From an uncultured Alistipes sp. (GTDB lineage: Bacteria > Bacteroidota > Bacteroidia > Bacteroidales > Rikenellaceae), in the NCBI GenBank assembly GCA_900539755.1, contig UQDC01000004.1, positions 62,001 through 126,000 on the forward strand: a DNA stretch of 64,000 bases, in the 5' to 3' direction. Each line of letters starts with the position of its first letter. The first letter of the stretch is position 1. The position numbers and the translations under genes were made by a program. A model generated the notes under the pieces. That model was not told where the DNA came from and did no database searches. It worked only from the letters and a program-made list of their open reading frames with translations. Shown piece after piece: positions 48,782 to 57,261 of this stretch.

Positions 48782-50299
48782 ATGAGCGAAAAATTATTTG
48801 TATTCGATACGACCTTACGGGATGGTGAACAGGTTCCTGGTTGCCAACTTAACACCGTCGAAAAAATTGAGGTAGCCCGAGCTCTTGAGGCACTTGGCGT
48901 CGATATTATCGAAGCCGGTTTCCCGATTTCGAGTCCCGGTGATTTTAATTCTGTCCGCGAAATTTCTAAAGCGGTTTCACTTCCTACGATTTGTGCATTA
49001 ACGCGTGCCGTTGCCAAAGATATTGATGTGGCGGCTGATGCTCTCGCATTGGCGAAACACAAACGTATTCACACTGGAATTGGTGTTTCGCATGAACATA
49101 TCTATTCGAAGTTGAAATCCAACCCCGAAGAAATTATTGAACGTGCTGTCGCTGCTGTCAAGTATGCCAAAAAGTACGTTGAAGATGTGGAATTCTATGC
49201 AGAAGATGCCGGCCGTGCCGATGAAGAGTATCTGGCTCGAGTCGTAGAGGCTGTTATTAAAGCCGGCGCTACTGTTGTCAATATTCCCGATACGACGGGG
49301 TATTGTCTTCCATCTCAATATGGTGCAAAAATTGCCTATTTGATGGAGCACGTGGATGGCATTCACAAAGCAATTCTCTCAACCCACTGTCATAATGACC
49401 TGGGTATGGCAACAGCCAATTCGTTGTCCGGTGTGATCAATGGTGCACGCCAGGTTGAAGTGACCATTAACGGTATCGGAGAACGTGCGGGTAACACCTC
49501 ATTGGAAGAGGTGGTGATGGCGTTGCGTTGTCATAAACATTTGGGTATAGATACGGGTATCAATTCCCAAAAATTGATTTCCGTAAGCCGTCTTGTGTCG
49601 AACTTGATGAATATGCCTGTACAGGCTAACAAAGCCATTGTTGGTCGTAATGCATTTGCCCATTCATCGGGTATTCATCAGGATGGTGTGCTGAAGGATC
49701 GTGCCAATTATGAGATTATTGATCCGAAAGATGTAGGACTGGATGAATCGGTAATTGCTCTGACGGCTCGTAGTGGTCGTGCGGCGCTGCATCACCGTCT
49801 TGAAATGCTGGGATTCAAGTTGGAGCAAAAAGATTTGGATACCGTTTATGAAAAATTCTTGGCATTGGCCGATAAGAAAAAGGACATTCGGGATGATGAT
49901 CTGCTCTATTTAGTTGGAGATGCGACTGGAGAAAAGATTCAGAAACATCTGAAATTAAAATATTTGCAGGTTCTTTCTGGTACATTGCTTCCGACGGCTA
50001 CTGTGATTTTGGAGATTGGTGGTAAGGAGTATACAGCAACCAGTACGGGTAATGGTCCGGTTGATGCAGCTGTTCGCGCAATCAAGTCTTTGGTTGATCA
50101 GAAAGTTATGATTACCGAATTCTTGATTCAGGCGATGAATAAAGGCAGTGACGATGTGGGACGTGTCCATATGCGCACGTGCTGTGGTGAAAATTGTGTA
50201 CATGGTTTTGCAGCTCATACCGATACGGTTCGGGCTTCGGTGGAGGCTTTTGTTGATGCCCTGAATTTGTTGGGAGTGACTGCCAAAAAGAGTGAATAG
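48782..50299 (+). CDS. leuA: 2-isopropylmalate synthase
   Basis: LeuA condenses 2-oxoisovalerate with acetyl-CoA, the first committed step to leucine. The 505-residue protein has LFVFDTTLRDGEQVPGCQL with the metal Asp, AGFPISSPGDF, STHCHNDLGMATANSLSGVINGARQVEVTINGIGERAGNTSLEEVVM with the metal His pair, and AFAHSSGIHQDGVLKDRANYEI. The C-terminal LeuA_dimer domain (about 370-500) with VLSGTLLPTATVILEIGGKEYTATSTGNGPVDAA is the leucine-feedback site. First gene of leuACD. Confidence 0.95.
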   Translation: MSEKLFVFDTTLRDGEQVPGCQLNTVEKIEVARALEALGVDIIEAGFPISSPGDFNSVREISKAVSLPTICALTRAVAKDIDVAADALALAKHKRIHTGIGVSHEHIYSKLKSNPEEIIERAVAAVKYAKKYVEDVEFYAEDAGRADEEYLARVVEAVIKAGATVVNIPDTTGYCLPSQYGAKIAYLMEHVDGIHKAILSTHCHNDLGMATANSLSGVINGARQVEVTINGIGERAGNTSLEEVVMALRCHKHLGIDTGINSQKLISVSRLVSNLMNMPVQANKAIVGRNAFAHSSGIHQDGVLKDRANYEIIDPKDVGLDESVIALTARSGRAALHHRLEMLGFKLEQKDLDTVYEKFLALADKKKDIRDDDLLYLVGDATGEKIQKHLKLKYLQVLSGTLLPTATVILEIGGKEYTATSTGNGPVDAAVRAIKSLVDQKVMITEFLIQAMNKGSDDVGRVHMRTCCGENCVHGFAAHTDTVRASVEAFVDALNLLGVTAKKSE

Positions 50300-50326
50300 T
50301 AAACAAACGTCGAAATAAAAACATAC

Positions 50327-51730
50327 ATGGGAAAGACATTATTTGACAAGGTGTGGGATGCACACGTTGTCCGTGAATTGGATGAAGGACGTAGTGTACT
50401 GTACATCGATCGTCATTATATTCACGAGGTAACCTCTCCGGTGGCATTCCTCGGATTGAAAAATCGGGGATTGAAGGTGGCTCGTCCGGCTCAGACGACC
50501 GGTACGCCGGATCACAATGTGCCGACTGTTGACCAGCATTTACCAGTGGCTGAGGAGCAGAGTCGCAATCAGCTTGAATCGTTCCGTCGTAACTGCGAAG
50601 AGAACGGAATTGAATATTTCCCTCTGGGAAATCCAGGTCATGGTATCGTACACATTATCGGTCCTGAGCAAGGTTTTACACAGCCCGGTATGACGATTGT
50701 GTGTGGAGATAGCCATACCTCGACTCACGGTGCATTTGGTGCGGTTGCTTTCGGTATCGGAACTTCGGAGGTGGAGATGGTATTTGCTTCGCAGTGTATC
50801 CTCCAGCCCAAACCCAAAGCCATGCGCATTACCGTGAATGGTAAACGTAAAAAGGGTGTTACCGCCAAGGATATTATTTTGTATATCATCTCGAAAATTT
50901 CGGCTTCGGGCGGAACTGGACATTTTATTGAGTTTGCCGGTGAGGCGATCCGTGACCTTTCGATGGAGGAGCGTATGACTGTTTGCAACATGAGTATCGA
51001 GTGTGGTGCACGTGGAGGTATGATTGCTCCCGACCAAACCACTTTCGATTATGTCAAAGGTCGTAAACATGCCCCGCAGGGTGCTGATTTTGACAAGGCT
51101 GTTGAGCGGTGGAAAGAGCTCTATTCAGATCCAGATGCCCATTTTGATACGGAGTACACGTTCGATGCAGCCGATATTGAGCCGATGATTACCTACGGAA
51201 CCAATCCGGGTATGGGTGTGGCTGTGACGGCTACAGTACCCTCAGGAGAAGGATTAAGTGGCAGCGATAAAGTTAGCTTCGACAAAGCACTCGATTATAT
51301 GGGCTTCCAGAGCGGAGAACCGATGCTTGGTAAGAAGATCGATTATGTATTCCTCGGTAGTTGTACCAATGGCCGTATTGAAGATTTCCGCCAGTTCGCG
51401 ATGGCCGTGAAGGGTCGCAAAAAGGCTCCGAACGTAACGGCTTGGTTGGTGCCGGGATCCAAACAGGTCGAGGCTCAGGCTCGTGCTGAAGGGTTGGATA
51501 AGATCCTCGAAGAGGCCGGATTTGTATTGCGTCAACCGGGTTGCTCGGCATGTTTGGCGATGAATGCAGACAAGATACCGGCCGGTAAATATAGCGTTTC
51601 AACGTCGAATCGTAATTTCGAAGGTCGTCAAGGACCAGGAGCGCGTACCTTGTTGGCGGGTCCGCTGGTAGCAGCAGCTGCAGCTGTGACCGGTTGTATT
51701 GCCGATCCGCGTGAAGTATTCGGTTTGTAA
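50327..51730 (+). CDS. leuC: 3-isopropylmalate dehydratase large subunit
   Basis: With LeuD it isomerises 2- to 3-isopropylmalate through an aconitase-type 4Fe-4S cluster. The 467-residue length is standard. It shows KTLFDKVWDAHVV, YIDRHYIHEVTSPVAFLGL, CGDSHTSTHGAFGAVAFGIGTSEVEMVFA, and the three cluster cysteines in FLGSCTNGRIEDFRQ and PGCSACLAMNAD. GTGHFIEFAGEAIR and GARGGMIAPDQTTFDYVKGR also match the bacterial type. Starts 27 bases after leuA. Confidence 0.96.
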   Translation: MGKTLFDKVWDAHVVRELDEGRSVLYIDRHYIHEVTSPVAFLGLKNRGLKVARPAQTTGTPDHNVPTVDQHLPVAEEQSRNQLESFRRNCEENGIEYFPLGNPGHGIVHIIGPEQGFTQPGMTIVCGDSHTSTHGAFGAVAFGIGTSEVEMVFASQCILQPKPKAMRITVNGKRKKGVTAKDIILYIISKISASGGTGHFIEFAGEAIRDLSMEERMTVCNMSIECGARGGMIAPDQTTFDYVKGRKHAPQGADFDKAVERWKELYSDPDAHFDTEYTFDAADIEPMITYGTNPGMGVAVTATVPSGEGLSGSDKVSFDKALDYMGFQSGEPMLGKKIDYVFLGSCTNGRIEDFRQFAMAVKGRKKAPNVTAWLVPGSKQVEAQARAEGLDKILEEAGFVLRQPGCSACLAMNADKIPAGKYSVSTSNRNFEGRQGPGARTLLAGPLVAAAAAVTGCIADPREVFGL

Positions 51731-51767
51731 ACCGGAGTGTTTAATCTGAAAATAAAAAAGTAAAATC

Positions 51768-52361
51768 ATGTCTATACCTAAATTTACTAAGTTGGTTTCG
51801 ACCGCAGTCCCTCTGCCGATCGAAAATGTCGATACCGACCAGATCATTCCGGCTCGTTTCCTCAAGGCGGTTGAACGTAAGGGTTTTGGTGATAACTTGT
51901 TTCGAGATTGGCGTTATGATAAAGCCGGAAATCAGGTTGCATCGTTCCCGTTGAATGATAAACGTTATGGTGGAGAAATTCTCGTAGCAGCTAAAAATTT
52001 CGGGTGTGGGTCATCCCGTGAACATGCGGCGTGGGCCATTTTCGATTATGGTTTCAGAGTTGTGGTGTCGAGTTTCTTTGCCGATATTTTCCGCAATAAT
52101 GCTTTGAACAATGGCTTGTTGCCGATCCGTGTCAGCGAAGATTTCCTCAATGAAATCTTCGAGGCGATCAAAGCAGATTCATCAGCTAAGTTTGAAGTAG
52201 ATCTCGAAAATCAGACTTTTACCATTCTATCGACAGGTAAGTCTGCGTCGTTTGATATCGATGGCTATAAAAAAGAGTGTCTGCTCAATGGTTATGATGA
52301 TGTCGATTATCTGATAAGCATTCGTCCTGAAATCGAGCGTTTCGAAGCAGCTCGCAAATAG
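51768..52361 (+). CDS. leuD: 3-isopropylmalate dehydratase small subunit
   Basis: The swivelling-domain partner of LeuC. The 197-residue protein has FTKLVSTAVPLPIENVDTDQIIPARFLK, then ILVAAKNFGCGSSREHAAWAIFDYGFRVVVSSFFADIFRNNALNNGLLPI, the family's substrate loop, and a short C-terminal domain ending in a helix. Same operon as leuA and leuC, followed by a strong terminator. With the second LeuA-like enzyme downstream, LeuCD may also act on citramalate. Confidence 0.96.
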   Translation: MSIPKFTKLVSTAVPLPIENVDTDQIIPARFLKAVERKGFGDNLFRDWRYDKAGNQVASFPLNDKRYGGEILVAAKNFGCGSSREHAAWAIFDYGFRVVVSSFFADIFRNNALNNGLLPIRVSEDFLNEIFEAIKADSSAKFEVDLENQTFTILSTGKSASFDIDGYKKECLLNGYDDVDYLISIRPEIERFEAARK

Positions 52362-52383
52362 GGATACGATTGACAATAGTTCT

Positions 52384-52416
52384 CTCCGGCCCGATTTCGA
52401 TCGGCCGGAGTTTTTT
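52384..52416 (+). terminator. terminator after leuD
   Basis: CTCCGGCC / GGCCGGAG with an 11-base loop and a six-T run. It separates leuACD from the next gene, which has its own promoter. Confidence 0.9.
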
Positions 52417-52457
52417 ATCATAAACCTGTGTGCAAAGTGAGATTGTCTCTCGTTTTC

Positions 52458-52487
52458 TTGGTGAAGTGGGGCAGTTTTGTATCTTTG
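52458..52487 (+). promoter_or_regulatory. promoter of the second isopropylmalate synthase-like gene
   Basis: TTG at 52458-52460 and TATCTTTG at 52480-52487 with a 19-base spacer; the predicted start near 52494 decides for the ATG at 52509. Confidence 0.75.
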
Positions 52488-52508
52488 CAAAGATTGAATG
52501 TTACGACG

Positions 52509-54026
52509 ATGATCGAAATAATGGATACAACACTCCGTGATGGGGAACAAACCTCCGGAGTCTCATTTACAGTCCGCGAAAAGTTGAGTATCGCCAAATT
52601 GTTGCTTGATGAATTGCATGTCGATCGCATTGAAATTGCATCGGCTCGTGTTTCGGAAGGCGAGGCTGAGTGTGCCAGTCGTATTGCGGCTTGGGCTAAA
52701 CGTCAAGGCTTTTTGGATCGGATTGAAGTGTTGGGTTTTGTTGATAATGGGGTCTCTTTAAACTGGATTGCATCGACTGGTTGCAAGGTGCTCAATCTGC
52801 TGGCTAAAGGTTCGCAGAAACACTGTACTTACCAGCTACGCAAAACCCAACAGCAACACGCGGCTGATATCTGTGATGTGATTGCTCAGGCAACAGATAT
52901 GGGTATTGCGGTCAATATCTATTTGGAAGATTGGTCCAATGGTATGATTCATTCGCCAGAATATGTGTATGCCATGATGGATGCACTGAAAGATCAGCCG
53001 ATTCGTCGTTTCATGATTCCCGATACGCTGGGAATTCTCAATCCGGACAATACGTTTGCGTTTTGTAGCGAAATGGTGCGACGTTATCCGAATGTCCATT
53101 TCGATTTCCATGCCCACAATGATTATGATTTGGCTGTAGCCAATGTGCTTGCAGCGGTCAAAGCGGGTGTACACGGCGTGCATACTACGATTAATGGTCT
53201 CGGTGAACGTGCTGGAAATGCTCCTCTGTCGAGTGTGATTGCTGTGTTGAATGACCAACTCAAATGTCCCAATGGGGTCGTTGAGCGCAAAATCAACCAT
53301 GTAAGTCGCGTGGTTGAGACCTATACCGGTGTGCGGATCCCGCCTAACAAACCGGTGGTTGGAGAGAATGTGTTTACACAATGCGCAGGGATTCACGCCG
53401 ATGGAGATAATAAAGATAATCTCTATTATAACGATTTGTTACCCGAACGTTTTGGTCGAGTACGGGAGTATGCGCTGGGTAAGCTCTCTGGTAAAGCCAA
53501 TATTTTGAAGAATTTGCAGGCGTTGGGTATTGATCTCGATGACGAGTCGATGCGTAAGGTTACGGATCGTATTATCGAACTGGGAGACAAGAAACAGATG
53601 GTAACCTCCGATGATCTGCCTTATATCATTGCCGACATTCTGCGACAGGATGTTCAAGAGAACAAAGTACATATTCTGAATTACAATCTCTCATTGGGAC
53701 AGGGACTGCATCCGGTTGCAACGCTTAAGATTCGTATCAATAATGCAGATTATGAAGAGACTGCTTCAGGTGATGGTCAGTACGATGCGTTCATGAAGGC
53801 GTTGCGCAGGATATACAAGGATCATCTGCATCGCGATTTCCCGATGTTGACCAATTATGCAGTCACGATTCCTCCCGGAGGTCGTACGGATGCCTTTGTG
53901 CAAACGTTTATTAGTTGGGAATACAGGGGACAGAGTTTTAAGACGCGCGGTTTGGATGCAGACCAAACAGAAGCAGCGATTAAGGCGACTCTTAAAATGC
54001 TCAATAAAATTGAGAATATGCAGTAG
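52509..54026 (+). CDS. 2-isopropylmalate synthase/citramalate synthase family protein
   Basis: This 505-residue paralogue of LeuA belongs to a distinct branch. It has IMDTTLRDGEQTSGVSFT, IEIASARVSEGEAEC, a metal site in DFHAHNDYDLAVANVLAAVKAGVHGVHTTINGLGERAGNAPL, and the C-terminal regulatory domain (HPVATLKIRINNADYEETASGDGQYDAFMKAL). Relatives are labelled alpha-isopropylmalate synthase or (R)-citramalate synthase; the latter condenses pyruvate with acetyl-CoA toward isoleucine, after which LeuCD acts. I favour a citramalate-like role because LeuA is already present. The start is the ATG at 52509, just downstream of the promoter; the longer frame would begin before it. No leuB follows. Confidence 0.85.
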   Translation: MIEIMDTTLRDGEQTSGVSFTVREKLSIAKLLLDELHVDRIEIASARVSEGEAECASRIAAWAKRQGFLDRIEVLGFVDNGVSLNWIASTGCKVLNLLAKGSQKHCTYQLRKTQQQHAADICDVIAQATDMGIAVNIYLEDWSNGMIHSPEYVYAMMDALKDQPIRRFMIPDTLGILNPDNTFAFCSEMVRRYPNVHFDFHAHNDYDLAVANVLAAVKAGVHGVHTTINGLGERAGNAPLSSVIAVLNDQLKCPNGVVERKINHVSRVVETYTGVRIPPNKPVVGENVFTQCAGIHADGDNKDNLYYNDLLPERFGRVREYALGKLSGKANILKNLQALGIDLDDESMRKVTDRIIELGDKKQMVTSDDLPYIIADILRQDVQENKVHILNYNLSLGQGLHPVATLKIRINNADYEETASGDGQYDAFMKALRRIYKDHLHRDFPMLTNYAVTIPPGGRTDAFVQTFISWEYRGQSFKTRGLDADQTEAAIKATLKMLNKIENMQ

Positions 54027-54120
54027 GTGTGCTCCTTCGTGGGAGATAGGGACTGAATGTCGCGTAACACGATCATCTGCAAGTCAAAATTTGTGTTGAA
54101 TCTAATTGTCAGTATAAAAA

Positions 54121-54147
54121 TAAAGGCGACCTAACGGGCCGCCTTTA
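54121..54147. terminator. bidirectional terminator between the IPMS-like and arginine decarboxylase genes
   Basis: TAAAGGCG / CGCCTTTA around an internal CC-TAAC-GG mini-stem, between two convergent genes. Confidence 0.75.
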
Positions 54148-54169
54148 TTGATTGTGTATAGATGATTTG

Positions 54170-55561
54170 TTAATATCCGAGGATACGCATCATGGATCTG
54201 TAGCTCTGCTCTTTGGCAAAGAGACGTGTATAATATTCGTTGTCGTCTTTGTTTCGATCGATGATGATGTGTTTCGGAGCAGGAATCAAGCAGTGTTGGA
54301 TACCTCCGTAACCACCAAGTGATTCCTGATAAGCTCCTGTGTGGAAGAAACCGATGTATTGTGTCTCATCCACCAGTTTAGGCAGGAAGATGGCATTTGA
54401 GTGGGACTCTCCGTTGTAGAAGTCTTCGCTATCGCAGGTCAGACCCCCTAGGAACACCCGTTGGTATTCCAAATCCCAGTGGTTGATTGCCAGTAAGATG
54501 TAACGTTGTTTGATTCCCCAAATATCGGGCAGAGTCGTCATGAACGAGCTGTCGATCATATACCAACGCTCTCGGTCGTTCTGCTGTTTTTGATTGATAA
54601 TCGAGAAGAGAGTTGCTCCACTTTCTCCTACAGTGAAAGAACCGAATTCAGTAAAGATATTCGGTTCGGGAATTCCGGATTGTTCGCAGAAGTGTTTGAT
54701 TTGGGATACAATCTCTTCTGCCATGTATTCGTAATCGTAATCGAAGGCCAGCGAATTCTTGATTGGGAAACCTCCTCCAATATTCAAAGAGTCGAGATCC
54801 GGACAGATCTTTTTTAGCTCGTAGTAGATCCCCAAACATTTATTCAACTCGTTCCAATAGTATGCTGTATCTTTAATGCCCGTGTTGATAAAGAAGTGCA
54901 GCATTTTCAGTTTAAACTTCTTATTGGGTTTAATGCGGCTTTGATAGAACTCGAGGATGTCATTGTATCGGATACCCAAGCGAGATGTGTAGAAATCAAA
55001 TTTAGGCTCCTCTTCCGATGCGATACGGATACCGATTTGGCAAGGACGGTTAATGGCATTGTCCAACAGATTCAGTTCCCGTTTGTTATCCAAAATCGGA
55101 ATGGTGTTTTCAAATCCGTCGTTAACCAACGATGCGATATTTTCTACATACTGAGGACGTTTGAAGCCGTTGCAAATGATGTAGCTGCTTTTATTGATCA
55201 GCCCGCCGTCATACAGAGCCCGAATGATATGGATGTCATAAGCTGAAGAGGTCTCGAGGTGAATGTCGTTTTTGAGAGCCTCCTCCAGAACAAATGAAAA
55301 ATGTGAACTTTTCGTGCAGTAGCAGTAGTTGTACGAGCCTTGGTAGTCAACTTTTGCCATTGCGACATTGAAGAGACGTTTGGCTCGTTGAATTTGCGAA
55401 GAGATCTTAGGTAAATAGGTAATCTTTAGCGGAGTACCATATTGTTTAATGATATCCATCAAGGGAATATCATGGAAATTCAACTCATTGTCTTGGACCG
55501 AAAATTCATCTTGAGGAAATTCGAAGGTCTGTTCGATAAGATCAATGTATTTGTTTTTCAT
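54170..55561 (-). CDS. arginine decarboxylase-like, fold III PLP enzyme
   Basis: This 463-residue alanine-racemase-fold decarboxylase is much shorter than E. coli SpeA (about 630-660). The PLP lysine lies in YCTKSSHFSFVLEEAL; SLNIGGGFPIKNSLAFDY is the phosphate-binding Gly loop, EFGSFTVGESG the substrate Glu region, and GLTCDSEDFY carries the catalytic Cys and Asp. Relatives in this phylum are annotated arginine decarboxylase and are often followed by agmatinase, absent here. Decarboxylation of arginine to agmatine for polyamine synthesis is the likely role; a diamino acid substrate other than Arg cannot be excluded. It converges on the IPMS-like gene. Confidence 0.85.
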   Translation of the reverse strand: MKNKYIDLIEQTFEFPQDEFSVQDNELNFHDIPLMDIIKQYGTPLKITYLPKISSQIQRAKRLFNVAMAKVDYQGSYNYCYCTKSSHFSFVLEEALKNDIHLETSSAYDIHIIRALYDGGLINKSSYIICNGFKRPQYVENIASLVNDGFENTIPILDNKRELNLLDNAINRPCQIGIRIASEEEPKFDFYTSRLGIRYNDILEFYQSRIKPNKKFKLKMLHFFINTGIKDTAYYWNELNKCLGIYYELKKICPDLDSLNIGGGFPIKNSLAFDYDYEYMAEEIVSQIKHFCEQSGIPEPNIFTEFGSFTVGESGATLFSIINQKQQNDRERWYMIDSSFMTTLPDIWGIKQRYILLAINHWDLEYQRVFLGGLTCDSEDFYNGESHSNAIFLPKLVDETQYIGFFHTGAYQESLGGYGGIQHCLIPAPKHIIIDRNKDDNEYYTRLFAKEQSYRSMMRILGY

Positions 55562-55595
55562 CTTCGGTTAATGAATTTAATGGTTAATCCGTCTA

Positions 55596-55648
55596 AGCTA
55601 CTTTGGTGAAAATTTGGCAATGTAGCTGAGCTACTTTGACGAAAATTT
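55596..55648. repeat. two near-identical 20-base direct repeats, 33-base period
   Basis: AGCTACTTTGGTGAAAATTT and AGCTACTTTGACGAAAATTT differ at two positions, 35 to 87 bases upstream of the arginine decarboxylase ATG. Possible operator pair or a small duplication. Confidence 0.7.
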
Positions 55649-55905
55649 CACTGCAAAGGAGAGGAAACTTTTTGTGAAAAGCAATATTTAGCATGAAATA
55701 ATGTCTATATTAAGTTGTTATTCGATATTTGCAGTGTTTACAATCTGCGATGAAGATACCGGTCGCATCGATGATTTATCACTTTTAATTGAGAACAGAA
55801 GGTGGAAAGAAAATCGTTGTGGCATTTGTTTTCGTATGACGGTATGACTTTTGTTTTCGGACAGAGAGAAAGAAAAGTATTCTATTTTGATTTAGGTGGG
55901 TTTGC

Positions 55906-55936
55906 TTGTTTCTGTTGAGAAAAAGGTCTATTTTTG
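55906..55936 (+). promoter_or_regulatory. promoter of the HU-like-sigma54 activator-lptE-secG operon
   Basis: TTG at 55906-55908 and TATTTTTG at 55929-55936 (20-base spacer), about 83 bases before the first ATG. Weaker than the TATCTTTG boxes. Confidence 0.5.
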
Positions 55937-56019
55937 TTATATGGTGTAGAATGGGTCAATGTGTTCTTGCACTATAAGAACAATTTCTAACTTGATATAC
56001 AGGTTAAACTTATAAGGAG

Positions 56020-57249
56020 ATGGTTAATAAAATTATAGTAGATAGCCTTAAGGCTGGGAAACGCATCGTTATTCCCCAATTTGGAGCTTTCCTGCATAAG
56101 GATACTGATGGGGGAATCGTTTTTGTTCCTTTCCTGAAAAAAGATGATGGTGTATTGGCCGGTTTGCTCAGTTCAAATTATGGTTTGAGCAGTGAAGAGG
56201 CGTACGGTGTTATTGCTGAATATGTTGCACAAGTTAAAAAGAGTGTCACAGAACGTGGCTGTTTTGTTGTAGAGGGTATTGGCCAGTTGAAGATCGACTC
56301 GAATGGAGTTTGTTATCTGGAAACAGATCTACGTGACAATAAAATACCGACTACACCTGGAACTTCTGCAGCACGTCTAGTGGCGCCATCACAGCCTGCA
56401 TCTACAGCCGCATCCTCATCAATGGGCGGAGCATCACGAGTAGGGCAGTCTCCGATTTCTCCATCTCAACCTGTTTATGGTCAGCCTGGCTCGAATGGGG
56501 CTTCGGGATATCAAGCACAAAGTCAGTCGGGAAGTCATGTGCCTAATGTTGGTGTGGGTGTAAATGTTCCAAATCAGGGTAGTGTAGCCTCTTCTCGCCC
56601 CCAATCTGTTCAGGCGAATATTACAGGTGGTACGACTCAGACAAACGGAACGATGTCATCTCGTTCGGCTACAGCGCAGCCTTCATCCCAGGCAACTCAG
56701 GCTGCTTCGGCTCGCTCTGCAATGGCAGGAGATGTTCGTCCTGCTACACAATCTGGTTATCAGCGTCCTGGTCAGCAAGGTCGGCCTCAGCAGATGCAGC
56801 CTCAGTCTTCGTATGCTTCATCCCAATATACGCAACAACAGCAAGGCCGACCAGCTGCACAACAGCCAGCTCAGAATCAGCAGACACAAGCACGTCCCAA
56901 TATGCCGGGACAACCTTCTTTTTATGGTGGTTCTCCGTATGGACAGCCTCAAGGGGGTGCTTCGGTTCCTCCGTATGGCGGAGCCGGTATGCCACCACGC
57001 CAACCTCAGCCGCAACAACGTCAGGGAACTGATAAGTTTTTGGTGGTTGCGATAGTCGCAGCGATCATTGCGTTGGGTGCAATTATATATGGTGTGATTT
57101 TCGCTTCATCGTCCGCTCCGAAAATAGATCCCATGGAGCTTCCGGTACATCAACGTCCTGCTGTGTTGGATTCTATTCAAAAAGAGGATTCGATTCAAGC
57201 CGCTGAGGCAGCAGCCAAAGAGGCCGCAAAAACAAAATCCAAACGTTAA
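56020..57249 (+). CDS. CCDC81-type HU domain protein with Gln/Pro-rich linker and membrane anchor
   Basis: A three-part 409-residue protein. Residues 1-115 resemble the prokaryotic CCDC81-like HU domain: IVIPQFGAFLHKD, LLSSNYGLSSEEAYGVIAEYVAQVKKSV and GCFVVEGIGQLKIDSNGVCYL. Residues 116-339 are low complexity, rich in Ser, Gln, Pro, Gly and Ala, with PYGQPQGG-type runs and no predicted fold. A transmembrane helix spans 340-362 (FLVVAIVAAIIALGAIIYGVIF), followed by a 47-residue tail rich in Ala, Lys and Glu. Related Bacteroidota proteins end in a peptidoglycan-binding SPOR domain; none is visible here. The HU part would face the cytoplasm. It heads the sigma-54 activator-lptE-secG operon. Confidence 0.82.
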   Translation: MVNKIIVDSLKAGKRIVIPQFGAFLHKDTDGGIVFVPFLKKDDGVLAGLLSSNYGLSSEEAYGVIAEYVAQVKKSVTERGCFVVEGIGQLKIDSNGVCYLETDLRDNKIPTTPGTSAARLVAPSQPASTAASSSMGGASRVGQSPISPSQPVYGQPGSNGASGYQAQSQSGSHVPNVGVGVNVPNQGSVASSRPQSVQANITGGTTQTNGTMSSRSATAQPSSQATQAASARSAMAGDVRPATQSGYQRPGQQGRPQQMQPQSSYASSQYTQQQQGRPAAQQPAQNQQTQARPNMPGQPSFYGGSPYGQPQGGASVPPYGGAGMPPRQPQPQQRQGTDKFLVVAIVAAIIALGAIIYGVIFASSSAPKIDPMELPVHQRPAVLDSIQKEDSIQAAEAAAKEAAKTKSKR

Positions 57250-57261
57250 TCCGATTAGACA

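Larger units (their letters stand above)
55562..56019. other. 458-base intergenic control region
   Basis: It contains a 20-base near-direct repeat (55596-55615 and 55629-55648), AT-rich sequence without a gene, and the promoter of the envelope operon at its right end. No RNA gene was recognised. Confidence 0.5.
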
